A DNA stretch of 64,000 nt. It comes from Druceiella hillmani. Taxonomy: Eukaryota; Arthropoda; Insecta; Lepidoptera; Hepialidae. The DNA lies in the NCBI GenBank assembly GCA_039881145.1, contig JAYKKI010000156.1, positions 5,001-69,000 on the forward strand. The letters run 5' to 3'. This document shows positions 49,301 through 62,012 of the stretch, piece by piece; the first letter of the stretch is position 1, and the number at the start of each line of letters is the position of its first letter. The notes under the pieces were generated by a model, which worked only from the letters and a program-made list of their open reading frames with translations, was not told the origin of the DNA and searched no databases. Position numbers and translations under genes: made by a program.

Positions 49301-50334
49301 CGGTAAAGTGGGAGCAAATATTTTTTGCGCATCCTATTAAATAAGCACAGGATAAATCTTTTAAAATAAAATTGAGTTTCTATTTATGATTTTTAAGATA
49401 TATTTAGAAATAATTAAGTTTTAAACTAAGGAGTTTATATCACCCTTCCCACTCCATAAATTATCTAACACAAATTTCGGGTACCAAATAAAAAACACTG
49501 AATATGAAAGAACACTTCGGAAAGAAAATATTTTCTCTATCCACAAAGAAAGTTATTTATAAATGTAATAATTAGAAATAAGTGGTTTTATAAATTCATA
49601 TTATATTAAATCATAATATTTACGATTACTACGTATGTATGATATGGTAATTTTTCTTACTTTTTAACCAACTTTCATTTTCCGTATCAAGAAACTAGTT
49701 AATATATTTCAAAAATATATTAACTAGGTACTCTTAAGCACTACTAAGCCATATAATATTGTAAAGTAAACTGAACAAACAATATCTTCGATATTTCATA
49801 ACATTGCACACTAAATAGTCAAACCCCAAACTTTATCAAATTGTCCATCATCGATATATCTGTACCAAGTGGTCTCAAATCACAGTGAATCTCACATTTC
49901 TTACAACCCAACAAATCTCATAGAGTGAAAACGATAAATGAGGCAAAACACATTGGCTCCTGCACCTATAAGGGTTTCCCTACCCTCCTTCACCTTGCAG
50001 TAAGACGCGGTACGTTTCTCTTCACACCTGCGCCCTCTGCTTTCAGTGCGAGGGTGACTAGTCAACTGTGTAAATCATTGTGCTTACTCCTTATGAATGA
50101 ATAATACGATCATACGTCTTGGGATTTACATAGCTTTCTACATTTCTTATGTAAAATAAAACATTTCTTTCAGGAAATGAAAAGAATTATAAAAATAGAT
50201 TATAATTTAAATATTCTACAAAAAGTTTAATTTATTCTAAAACAAAGAATTTCATAAACTCGTATTGTTTCTATTTGGATAACTAAAATAGTTTATATTT
50301 TAATTATAAATTATATTTCACTGTTTCTCATGTT
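49301..50334. other. No gene seen; GC-rich patch at 49955-50085
   Basis: Contains the hairpin at 49695-49727 and a GC-richer patch (CCCTACCCTCCTTCACCTTG, ACACCTGCGCCCTCTGC). The patch has splice-acceptor-like pyrimidine tracts but no frame that I can defend. Confidence 0.4.
49695..49727. other. Perfect hairpin, 14-bp stem, 5-nt loop
   Basis: CTAGTTAATATATT (49695-49708), loop TCAAA, AATATATTAACTAG (49714-49727). Confidence 0.8.
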
Positions 50335-50524
<190 letters not shown>

Positions 50525-50552
50525 AGCAATGAAGCAATTGTGCTTCATTGCT
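50525..50552. other. Perfect hairpin next to the microsatellite, 12-bp stem
   Basis: AGCAATGAAGCA (50525-50536), loop ATTG, TGCTTCATTGCT (50541-50552). It directly abuts the compound microsatellite. Confidence 0.85.
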
Positions 50553-50790
50553 CCGCTTTTTATATTATAAATAATACCGCTTTTTTTAAACAACACTGCA
50601 TTTCTCTTGTGTGTCTCCCTATTTAACCGGTCCTTCTTCAAATACTGACAATAGGGAATGTCTATACTTTTATTTTTTTCAAATAGCTGGGTATACGCCC
50701 GTCGTGGATTAACATTTTCAACATTTGATATTTTCCGTTCCCTACTAGAAATAAAGAAAATATGTAAAGCCACTAAATACAAATCACGTC

Positions 50791-50980
50791 TTAAGAAAAT
50801 GGAAACGATTGCAATACGACTTGCAATCCTAACGCTCTCTCCTTCAATATTCTATAGCACTCCTGAGGCGGGCCGCAGGTGTCCAGGACAAGACACTCGT
50901 TACCGCCACAGCACGAACAATCCGTCTCGAACCTCGCTTTCAGGATATAATTGAATATCGGAATATTGAACGATATATTG
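50791..50980 (-). CDS. Candidate cysteine-rich exon (unassigned)
   Basis: On the minus strand a good 3' splice site, TTTTCTTACAG, precedes base 50980. The frame beginning at 50979 stays open for 62 codons to a TAA at 50791-50793. It encodes [20 protein letters not shown] followed by [20 protein letters not shown], with six cysteines in 21 residues. The segment 50850-50945 is strikingly GC- and CpG-rich for this window, as real exons in AT-rich insect genomes are. No upstream exon is identified; a possible donor GTCGTA follows LGLQ. The plus strand also has an open frame (50658-50954), and an old transposon fragment remains possible. I do not recognise the family. Confidence 0.25.
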
Positions 50981-53640
50981 CTGTAAGAAAATTTTTCATA
51001 ATATTACAGCCACGCTTTTATTTTGTATGTGGGAATTTTACGGCTAGGCCGAGAAATTGATTTGAGATTTATATTATTAGTAAATGTGCTGGGTTGAGTC
51101 ATGTTTTCTACGCTTTTCTACAGCCAAATTATTACAAAATATAATTGTCTCGAAAGTTATTTTTGTAAGCAAATACATTATTTTTATAGACGGATCATTT
51201 TTATAAATATCTCGAGTAAAGAATTGTATTGTGTCGTGTTAAAAATGTAAGGCGCAAACAATTTCAAGATATTGCTACTCGTACTTGCTCCAAATCCTCC
51301 ACAAAGTATTAATTTTGACTTTCAATTTAAATTTTATACTTGTTTGATTACCACAATGTTCCAATTTATTAATAATTATAGTGTAATATGAGATAACTCA
51401 TCGTACTCAAAAAGTTTCAATTAAATTTTAGGTCCGCATTTTTTTTCGTAATAACAGGTGGGAAACAAATATTTTATTGAAATCTTAGACTTACGCAACT
51501 CCGGAATATTGCTGCGGCGATATTTAGTATTCTTCTGCTTAAACGTATATAATATATGTTTCAGCAGTAGCAACGATCCTGGTAATTTCCAGAGTAAACG
51601 TGTACTGCGATATGCAAGCAATTTTATTTTTACTTTTTCATCTACGTCTACTTTTTCTTAAGGAAAAACGACTTCAAGGTAGAAGTATGAAATTACAGAT
51701 GCCTGAAATGTCTCAAACGGAACGAATCCATTAATTAAAAACTAGTAATTTACCACTTAATTCTATTCCTCAACAAAGGTGTGCAATTGCCTATAATATC
51801 ACATAATAAATTACCGTCTGCATTTTTATGATAATTGTTCAACAGACACCGGCCCAGAGATTTTAATATTTCGATCTATATTTTTTTGTCATCCCGTGTA
51901 CCCGGCCACTTCCTTGACGCACGACCCGTGCTACATACGTCACCCATATGTTCGCTTTTGAACAGCAGCCTTCAACTTCCTACAGTTTTAATAGCGTCAT
52001 CGTAAATCATAAATCAATTCCAGACCTGTGCCCGGAGGCTGTATGTAGCATACTTCGTGCAAATTTTTCTTGTCTCACGATGGCGTCTTGCAATATTAGA
52101 TAATGGAATCTGGTCGTGGGTGAAAATTTAGCTGTTTTAGTGACGTTACGAAACTGGTTTAGTCTAGAGTGACTGGTTGTAGGTGGTATAATTTAGAGTG
52201 ACTGGTTTAGCTACGTTACGAAAGAAAATAAAACCAGAAATTGCTCAGGAAATTTCTCATATTTTTTTAGACATTGTAAGTATTGGGATGGAGGGATGAA
52301 CAGGATAGAGAAAAACGAAAGCGATTAATATATGCAGCGCCGGATAATTCCACAGGGGACACTTATAATTGAGCGACGTTTATATACTTTAGATATAACA
52401 AAAATATTTCGAATCGGTGCACGTATTTCCTAATCATTTTCTAGATTTTTAAAAAAAGTAGATCGGTGTGTAATTGGACAAATGAATTACAGATAGTTTA
52501 CTTTTTATTTATCCCGATATATTACACGTATTCTAAATACATTATTGCATGTACAAACATTTAAGTGCACAAAGTATTTCTATAACAATATAACACCTAC
52601 AAATATTAATATAATTTTTTGCCATGTAAGTATTATAGTTAATATATCATTTGTATGTGTAAAAATATTGGGAATATCATAGAAATTACAAATATAAACT
52701 GTAAGTTTTTCAGTAAATATCGTGTAAACTTCTAACAACTTTGTCCTTTATATAATGTTGACTTTCACATTTTCGGCAATTGAGGACGGAGTCTATTTTT
52801 TGGAAAAACTGTATCACAAAAATTATTTTAAATATAATTCTGAAATCTAATTTTCTTAGAATTCCTATAATTTTTTTTTTAAATGATAACCATACATGAG
52901 ATATAATAAAAAAAAAGTAGTTAATTAAATATGTCTTATAAATTGCTTTGTCAATTTATCAGACTAAGTTCCTGCGTATAACAGTTTCTTGTAAAACGGT
53001 TGTGAAACACAGACGGATAGACACATGAGTGGACTTAGAAGGGTTCAGTTGGTATTTTTCTTCTTGAGGCAGGGAGTCTATGTCTATAATATTTTTTACC
53101 TGAAATGAAAAATAATAATTTGTCTTTTGTTTTGTAGGCGTTTAAAGCCTGTTAAAATTAATTATAAGGTTTCCTAAACCATTTTTATCTTAATATAGAA
53201 AAATAACCATGTTTGGCACAAAAAATACAAACACAAAGTCCTATATGCACCCGGTTTTGAACTATATGTGTAAAAATAAGGTACCAAAAAGGGTAAAATA
53301 AAAACGAAGCTCTAAAAAACAAAAATCCAACTAAGTCGAAAAAGTTTAATAGTAGAAAAACAAGTTGAGTAATCATAATTTCATCGAAAAATAATAGTCA
53401 CTGAGTTGTGAAGCGTAGCTAGTGTTCAGTTTTGACACATATTCTACTGGAAATAACATATATATCTCAAAATTGAATGCCGCCTACGGTTTCACAATTC
53501 ACCGACAATTATTTCTCAATGAAATTAACATTACCTAACTGGTTTTTATACCTTTTAGTTTTATTTAACATTACTCTGGTTTTATTTTTGATACCTTCGT
53601 TTTTATTTCATTTCATTATGACCAGATTTATTGTCAGAGA
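50981..53640. other. Gene-free stretch with mixed-composition patches
   Basis: Bases 51880-52120 are GC-richer (CATCCCGTGTACCCGGCCAC, ACCTGTGCCCGGAGGCTGTA). Bases 52135-52220 include a repeated phrase, TAGAGTGACTGGTT, at about 52165 and 52195. Bases 52985-53060 carry a decayed 'acagacggatagacac' repeat fragment. ORFs at 51421-51661 overlap on both strands and show no family. Confidence 0.4.
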
Positions 53641-53836
53641 AGTGTTCGTGCTTGCACACACGGACACACGCACGGACATACGCACGGACGCAAGGTCGCA
53701 CGGACGTTCGGACGAACGCGCGCACGCGTGCGCGTGCACACACACATACACACACATATACGCACATGCGCGCGCTTGTGCACACGCACAAATACAGAAA
53801 CGCGTGCGCACACTTACACACACACAAACACATGTG
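53641..53836. repeat. CpG-rich alternating purine-pyrimidine tract
   Basis: About 195 bases built from CA, CG and TA steps: ACACGGACACACGCACGGAC, a central GCGCGCACGCGTGCGCGTGC, then CACACACATACACACAC. Very rich in CpG amid DNA with few CpGs. Alternating CG/CA stretches are classical Z-DNA formers. The overlapping ORFs on both strands (threonine-arginine or cysteine-valine-arginine repeats) are by-products. Confidence 0.9.
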
Positions 53837-56800
53837 TTTGTAGTCCACTTATTTAAGTAATGAAACCCCCCAATTATCAGTTTCGACTATTACTAAACAC
53901 TGGCTGGAATTAGACAAAGACGATCAATATTAGAAAACAATAATGACGATGACCAAATTATTTGACTGAAAGTGAACATAATTGAATGTACAGTGATACT
54001 GATAAACATTCAAAAAAAGGTTGTTTAGTTTTGGTTGAATGTTCACATCGAATTGGTTGGATTCTTACTTCAGTATTATGAACTAAATCTCAGTATGATC
54101 TTTGATTATATACGTTCATTATTGTAAATTTTTTTCACGGTTCACTATAAATTTTGTCTTCTTTTTACAGATAACGTTTTGTACTTTGGAAATGTATTGC
54201 CTGAAAATACTTATGTAGTTATATTATATAGAGTAAATATATGATTATTGGTATTTCAAACTTGTTTTGTAAATAATTGGGCCACAATTATATTAAATCA
54301 ACTTAAGTAGCAATGCAATTAATAAATAATTATTCCGTGACAACGGAGATTTTCTTTTTTAACTTTGTTTATACAATGTATGAAGATTCTAATTCGTTTA
54401 CATAATTCTACAACAATTTAAATTATTCGTTATCAGCAGCAACAAAATTCAAGCTTACTATATAATTTAATTATCGAATAAGGTATAATGATGGTTCGTT
54501 CCATTTGAATTAACATTTTTTTGCCCTTAAAGTGCAAAATTGAAACAAAAAAACATTGGTGGAATATTCGGTCGATACTTGTCAAAAAAGTGTAGTATTC
54601 TTTTTATTTTAAAGAACGAACGAACATCTTACATGCTGACAGATCCCGAGCACGTCGCTCTGTCTTGTGAGAAAAATTGAATGGAGATGGGATGGTCGAA
54701 AAAATTATTTTCAAAAGATGGATTTTGGTAGGATACACGAGAATATTGTAAATTTCATGCTAAATTTTTCTTTGCCGTAACTATATATTAGATACATGCA
54801 AAAAACTACCAAGTATGAGTCTGGCTCGAGGTCGAGGGCGCCATACTTCTTTTGAAGTAATTGATATAGATATTATAGAGCAATAAATATTTAATAATAC
54901 CTAATATAGATAAGTAAAGTGATATCTACATAATCACGATTATCTCGAAAAAGGAATTTTTAAAATAACATATCGAATTATATTCATAGTTTTCCTACAA
55001 GTTTATCTAGGCTTTAAAAACCATTTTTTTCGTGATTTTATGTAAAGTAGTTTCGAAAATAAGGGTGAAACCACATATTTTCCAAATTTTTGACACATCT
55101 TTAAAGAAAAAGTATCAATTCATAAGGAACTTCAAAATTCTTTTTCGGTATTTATCTCTCCCCCATTTACACTTTTGTGAGTTGGTTATTGAAATATATA
55201 CGTGTTTATTGTTTATATTACTACCCCCAATTTTTAGTTTATATATAAGGCCATTTCTGAGAAAAACGGCCGATATATCGACATGTAAGAATAACGGTTC
55301 CGTTGCTTCTTTTGGGGTAGGTATTAATTATCGAGATACAGTAAAAACATGTGCGCTTAATTCGATACATTTGCTTCTTTTTATCATTTTGTTCATTTAC
55401 TAAATACGCTGTTGTACGATGCGAAAATTTGAAGTTTTAGAAAAACAAGTGGCATATTTATTAAAAAAAAAGATTTAAAAAAACAATAAATGAATTCTAA
55501 TTTACCCACGATGCTCTAATTTGGATGGAATTGACGCTATTTGGTTTTAACACAAATTCCTTTGCCAAGGGAAAGCGGAAAATAAAATTTTATCGTTCGA
55601 TCTTGCATACTATTAATCAATTTCTCTTACCTTCTGTAGTTATACCTTCTTCGTACATGTATGTTTATATGACTCCTATTTATGGTACTTATTTTACTTC
55701 CCTTTTTTCCAATATTGTTTTATTTTATTTTTCTTATTTATTAATTTGTTATTTAAAACTATCGACAAACATCATTCAGAGATGAGCTTGAAAAAAAATT
55801 AACTACCGTCACTCGCAGTCATCATAAATCATAATTTATTTATCTTACTTTCAGAAAATTAATAACACAAGATATTATTTACAAACAAATTTTTGTTGTT
55901 TATACAGCCGTTTCTGATATATTTAATAAATTTTTCTAAAATGGTGGCTGAAACAAACCCTCCAAGACACGCCAGCCTAAAGTTACACTTGATTCGCACG
56001 CATGAACTATTTTCAATTCAGAAATCTGATTCGGAATATATAGCATAAAATTCATTTCTAAACTACTCCCTGCTTGCCGAAAAAAAGTGCTTTAAATTTA
56101 ATAGAAACATGACCCTATGATGAAGATATCCAATCACCGACAATATAGAAACAAAATTTCTGGTTAAACTTTCATTATACTGACAAAATGCACTTTGTTA
56201 AGATTCCAATGTTTCTTTTTTTTGTAAGTAATTTGTAAGGTGTAGGCAAATGTGCTATCGTATACATCAGTGAAGGTATGCATGCGAACCTGTGTGCAAT
56301 TGCTTGCGCATGCTTGTATATGTAAAATACATGCACGCTTTAAATTTGAATGTGTGAGCGTGTGCAAAGCGTTATGTAACAAAATAAAAAAAATATAAGT
56401 AATATTTTGGGAAACAAAATGATTCTGAGATAATTTTTTTTTTATTTAAATGATTAATAGACATTACTTCTTAGTTTCGTTATGCACCAACTATTCTATT
56501 AGTTTAAACTTGTTTCTGGAGAATTTTTAGACATATGCCTTAATATCTACAAAATTCTCAAAAATATTTTAAAACACCTTGTAATGTTTGGTAACATCCG
56601 GGAACTTTGGTGAAGAAGTCCCGTTTCAAGTTTTTTTCTGTAAACTGTTTTTCAATTACGGAGAATGAGAAGTTTTGTAGAATTTAGTCCTTTTCCAACT
56701 AGATAGAAGTGAGTTTTTTTCTAAATTGAATTTGTAACTTTTTTTACTTTTTTTACATCATAAACCTTACATAATTCGTTTATACGATATAAAAATAAAA

Positions 56801-58199
56801 AATCTCATACCTACAAAATATTCATTGAGTAAATAAATTAAAATAAATGATTTTATATGGCACACAAGTCATAGCCCGGTAAACACATGAGCCGGTAAAC
56901 TCAAATATCTGGAATCGCACATTGAGTCAACAGCCTAGACTCAAAATGCGAACCACGAAATAATGTTACCAACCAGCGGAATGATAATGAATAATGCGGC
57001 GCAACCGGAAGCGGATGACATTCGATATAAATTCGCGGAAATTGCGGATGTATGTATTTCGGAAATATATTGAGCGCACTTCCTATTGCACCCGCGAAAG
57101 TACGAGTCGAAGAGGACTGCCAATTGAAGCGAGCTATACTTATGAAGTTCATGAGTACAAAACCGCGTTTACCTGTTGTTGGTACCATATATCGTTTCGA
57201 ATAAACATCTTTAACAACGCAAAGTTATTTAGCGTGTCTGTGCAATTATTTTTCCTAAGCTCTGTACCTTAAAGGTTTATTTCCTAACAATTTATTAATT
57301 TTTAGAATCCCGTAGTAAAACACGTATCCCTCTGTCTGCCACACTTGCAGTTTTTACAGTTTTATATCTATGTAAATGAAATTTGTTGAGTAGATGCTTC
57401 AGATAACATTCTCATTAGTGCAGAATATAAAATATATGTATTATTTTGCAAAAATATTTTTAGAAGGAAAATATATTCTCCTGCTCCTTTAGGTACTTCT
57501 CCTTATTAAGGAGTAACAATGAATTTACTTGGCGTATTATGTTTTGTGGAATATTGCTGGAAAACTCTTTTAAATAATAGTTTAAATCTCATTATAATTT
57601 TCATTTATTAGCCCCGTTTACGAAATATTGAGCCTCAAAATATTTTGTAGTATGTCCTTTACCTTTCATTTCGAACAAGGCCATGCAAAAATTTTAAAAA
57701 ATCCTCAAATAAGTACTGACTAATAAATAATATTTATTGATTAGTTAGTACTTATTTACTCAGTTTTATTAATTAAAATTTGCAATCATTTTAAGAAATC
57801 TAACTTTAATAGTTTTGAAACTATGAAAAATATCTTAAGGAGGCAGAAGTAATGGAGCTGAAAATAGTTGACGGAGTTTCCTAGTGTATTTAAAATAAAT
57901 TACTAAAATACGTCCTGCAACATTTAATTAAAAAAATACAGACGATGAATGACAATAGCAGGTCCAATTGCCGGGGTATTAAAATTCCTTTTCAGCTACC
58001 ATAGAGAATTTATAAGATCCTAGCTCTTATTCTCACCTTCGCACATGTAGTGTTTTAATTGGCTCACCATAATTTCTTAATACTCAAAAATACATAATTT
58101 GTTTCTAGACGACTCCACATCCAAAGAAATGAACGGCTTTAATTTTTCAAAATCTTCTTGTAAACAACATTTTTTATTTTTCTTTCGAGCTAAAGGATA
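53837..58199. other. Gene-free stretch with decayed repeats
   Basis: ORFs at 55032-55403 (123 residues) and 55525-55785 are hydrophobic and AT-driven, with no recognised family. Bases 56240-56370 are enriched in TGCATGC/GTGTGC motifs. Bases 56870-57200 are a GC-richer patch open on both strands (for example EASYTYEVHEYKTAFTCCWY on the plus strand), unassigned. Bases 57300-57420 are a decayed lepidopteran repeat (TTTTTAGAATCCCGTAGTAA, CCCTCTGTCTGCC). An imperfect hairpin built on AGTACTGACTAATAAATA lies at about 57713-57752. Confidence 0.4.
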
Positions 58200-58660
58200 A
58201 CTAAGCTGTTAGGTAAAGCAACTCTCAAGTACGGCATTATCCATGAGAGACAATCAATACTGAGAATTACACCAGTAGTTTTTAAAGTGTGGCGCTATGC
58301 TTTATTAATGGTTATCGTCCTTGGTAAGCACACCTTGAATGGAAGTGTTTGAATTGAATTTGGTAATCCGATGTTATCAAGGGAATTACAAGGGATTAAA
58401 TGAGTTTGTCCTTGGTTGACGCCAGTAAAATAGTGGATTTAACTACCTGAAGTCTGGTATCGTTGCAAAGTTTCTGAGGGTATAAAGTACGTAATAAAAG
58501 CATTGGCCAAATTTGAGGTACTAGATATGAGGTGTTATTCCTGATGGATCGAGAGTGTCAAGAAACTCCACGGGGTTATGTACAGTATTCATCGGCCTCT
58601 AATATATTTTACCAACTCCTCTGTTGACCTCGGGATAAATTTTAAAATATTTTTGAACAG
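58200..58660 (-). pseudogene. Helitron-type PIF1 helicase, C-terminal relic
   Basis: Minus-strand translation, switching frame at decay points, reads in order HNPVEFLDTLDPSGITPHI, then YLKFG, then PQKLCNDTRLQVVKSTILLA, then SLVIPLITSDYQIQFKH, then VCLPRTITINKA, then LKTTGVILSIDCLSHG. This is the order of the C-terminal half of PIF1-family helicases carried by Helitron rolling-circle transposons: '.PVEFLNSLNPSG.PPH.L.LK.G', '.LCNGTRL', 'IPLIPTD..F.FKR.QFPV', 'TINKAQGQ' (helicase motif VI region) and 'SHGQLYVA'. The helicase unwinds DNA during rolling-circle transposition. At least two frameshifts and four stops are present, and the Gln and Gly of KAQGQ are lost. The N-terminal helicase and Rep domains are not visible in the neighbourhood. 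Confidence 0.82.
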
Positions 58661-59199
58661 ACGCTTTTTAGACTTCGAGATGATTTTCAGTATATTTTAG
58701 GAGCCTATATAAGCTTTTTTCATCATTTTATCAGTTAATGTTTTTCCGAGTTTTTGAATAGAATGCTATTTTAAATGGCTATGTGTTCCGTGCTCTACCT
58801 AATTCTAGAACACGTAAATGTCATGACAAAAGAAACTTTCGTCCTATATAACAAGATCCAGAAATGAGGAGGAGCCTAATAAATAATTACGTCTTCTGTT
58901 CTTAAAATTGTAGAGCGGCAAGTAACAGTGATTATGCAGTCGACGGTTGCAGGTAGTCAGTGGTTGTAGGTAAGGGAGCGGTGGTTGTGCCATTAAGTCT
59001 TTGTTTTCCTCCAACTGTTCTAAGGTATTATTAAGCAAACTAGTTTATTATGCGAATTACTGTGGCCTTAAAAGGGAACAATTGGTGTTTATTTATTTAC
59101 GAGTAACTTAACGTGAATTAACTATTATTATAGCTCGCTTTTATCGTATTAAGGTTTATAACGTTTTATCTTCTTTACAAAGCAATAAATAAGCAACTT

Positions 59200-59203
<4 letters not shown>
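58661..59203. other. No gene seen
   Basis: May include further, unreadable parts of the helicase relic. The minus-strand ORF at 58844-59038 (LPYLQPLTTCNRRLHNHCYL) partly arises from a duplicated GGTTGTAGGTA-like phrase and matches no family I know. Confidence 0.4.

Positions 59204-59290
<87 letters not shown>
59204..59290. repeat. (AT)n microsatellite
   Basis: Nearly pure AT dinucleotides with one ACACAT and one AAAT interruption. Confidence 0.93.
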
Positions 59291-59292
<2 letters not shown>

Positions 59293-61149
59293 AAAATCAA
59301 AAAATGTAAATAGTCACATCTGTCATTTATACTGTTCCACTTCACTCCAAACTTTTTCAGTGAGATCCTTCTGTGAATATTCTTTAGTTTATAATTATAA
59401 AACTCTGTTCAACTTTTTCATGGAATGCTAAGCCACTTGAAACTGATTACTGACTGTTCAGTCATACGTCCTTAATAGGGTATCCATTCATCATCTACAG
59501 TAACTTATGGAACGGAAACACAAGCAATATCTTGGTAAATAGATTCACAGAGTGTTTTAACAACTTTGTATGCAGAGGTATATAAAAGTTACGTTTTCAT
59601 ATTGTATGAAAATTTGCTAAAAGTATTATGTAATAATATAGTTTTTCAGCTAACATTATAATCTAAAGCGTTACGTGTACCGCACAACTAAAACTAATGC
59701 TTAACTTTTTCTTTTCTTACACTTGAAAGGTGAACTTAAAAATATATACGTAATTATCACAGGCAATTGTAGAGCGTCAAATTTTTGCAAAGATAGTAAT
59801 TTTTGAGTACGATTTACCCTTAAGACTCTACTTTTAAACTTCGGCGGCAATATTAAATATCAAGCTCTCTACAATACGTCCTTACCTAATAAAATATCAC
59901 GATGATCCCACCCAAAGAGCTCGCCCCCAACACTCGCGGAATATTACATAGAGAAGTTGGAATGTTCGGTTTTCCAGTGTTCCTCAAGAATGTGCGCCGT
60001 CTCTTAATTTGAAAGGGTGAAACATCTCGCGTGCTTACGATCACTTGTATGAAAGATATTTAAGCAGAGATGGGATGGGACATCGTTGTTCTATTTTATG
60101 AGGATATATTTTTAATTAAAGGACTGACTAGCATGAGTACTTGAATTTTATGAATCAATTTTTTACCATAAAATGCACAAGGAAAAGGAATAAACATTAA
60201 ACATGAAATATGTAAAATTGATTACAATAGGTATCAGTAAATATTTGTTTTTTTTTATATTTTTAGTATCTTTATTAATGAATATTTTATTTCCTATTAA
60301 TAATTAGTTAAATTTTTGGGTGTGGTAGGGCGACGATATCTGGTGTAGTTCCTCGTTAGGAAAAAATCATGTAACTTTGAGGTATGCAACTAAAAATTGC
60401 ATTGATTCCCTATTATCTTTGTCGTTTTTCTTTCTTTTTAATGCTGAATCAGATAAAGAAAGTTTCATTCGGTTATAATTTATTAGTAATTAAATTAGTT
60501 TCAGTTGAAAACTAGATCGTTATTTAAATTTCTGTGCTTGCACAAGCTGAGCTCAAGTTAAGTTTTTGTTAAATTTTTGCACTCACTCTTCAATCAAGTA
60601 AAAACTTTAGAGATTTCTGTAAAGCTTTATATGGAAATTAATTTCAATTCAAATTAACGCATAGGTTACTTCTTCACTCGAGAAATAGCATAATTTCCAT
60701 TTAACAAAGTTCGACATTTTTGTCCATAAATAAAAATTAATTTCTTTAACAAGTCAATCAATGGCACTACTTGTATACTAAATCATGCAATGTGTATATA
60801 ACGTAATAGTATGTTACATATGTGTATCGGAAGAAGATGACAAAACGTTTAATTTGGTATTATGATTGTTGAAGAGGCGTTGCGACACTATCAGACCAAG
60901 TACAAACCTCAACGTCTCAATCAAAATAACAACGTATGCTATATAATAATTACATGAAATAACTATAAATATTCATGTTCACCTACAAATTTTCGCCATT
61001 TTTCAATATGTCTCGTGCACAAATATCGCAAGCATCCGGTTCGAAAATTCTTCATAATTTTCATTAACAAATTACCACAGTTAAATTTATCATATATGAT
61101 GTTGTGTAAACTAAAAATATCTCTATATACGTATGAGTGTCAAAGTGGG
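59291..61149. other. Gene-free AT-rich stretch, GC-richer patch at 59900-60060
   Basis: The patch (AGCTCGCCCCCAACACTCGC, CAAGAATGTGCGCCGTCTC) has no coding frame. Otherwise AT-rich DNA without supported features. Confidence 0.45.
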
Positions 61150-61882
61150 TGGATATGTGGATATGCATTTGGTATGGTGCTATTCTGATCTAAATGAACA
61201 TTTACTTAATAAACTAGACCGACTTCAAAACCCCTGTATTCGATACATTTTCAGTCTTAAAAAATTCGACCATATATCCCAGTGTCTCTAGTCATCAATG
61301 ATTAGAGACTTGTGATCGACGCAACCTTCATCTCCTATCTTTTGTATATAATTTTCGCAATAATTACGTTACACCTACATAGCTTAAATCGAGATTCCTA
61401 TACCTGTCATCCCACGACCTAGAACTACCATCCAAAAATAGGTATACCTCCTAATCTCTCAACATAGAACGGGATTTTGTGGCGAATCCTTCACGGTACA
61501 TTCCACTTGATTGTAGAGCGAACTGACTACAAATATACAAAGTGCACCCTCGTTGTCTGTCAAAAGTCGTCTGACAATACATTATCTATTATAATTTGGT
61601 AGATACTAATCCCTTCCATTATAACCCATCTTTGTCCCTCCCTACTCCTAAAGTATCGTTTTACTTTGGTTTTTAACTAATATTATTTTATTACCACATA
61701 ACATTATATATTTTATTTTCTAACTAAAATTAATTAATATTTAAAAATCACTAACAGTATGCAACAGCACTTAATGTTCTCATTCAATTCATTGTGGTTG
61801 GCTGTAAGAGATTGCTCTTGTAGAAATAAGTCTGCCACTGTATGCTTAGTTGTCTAAGCTTGCCGAAATAAATAAATAAATA
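61150..61882 (+). mobile_element. LINE relic, reverse transcriptase C-terminus and 3' end with AATA tail
   Basis: The decayed frame reads MHLVWCYSDLNEHLLNKLDR, LQNPCIRYIFSLKKFDHIS (compare 'LQR.QN.CIRFIFGL...DHIS' of Jockey/CR1-like ORF2), then after stops fragments such as RDFVANPSRYIPLDCR. The 3' end is TGCCGAAATAAATAAATAAA (61861-61880), a simple tail that marks the element's terminus. The 50 bases preceding it, starting TGGTTGGCTGTAAGAGA at 61796, are homologous to the SINE at 24989-25190. Belongs to a different subfamily from the relic at 17745. Non-functional. Confidence 0.75.
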
Positions 61883-62012
61883 ATCTTAGATACGTACCTG
61901 CTTCTCATCTATATGTGTATAAGGTGAGATATAAAGCAATTCACAGTCTTTCACTTTCACTCAGTCACTTTGAAATATTTAAAACTAAAAAGCATCGATC
62001 TACTTTATATAT

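Noticed and set aside
53477..53860. 127-residue ORF with threonine-arginine repeats
   Set aside because: The long frame is caused by the alternating CA/CG tract, which also opens frames on the opposite strand.
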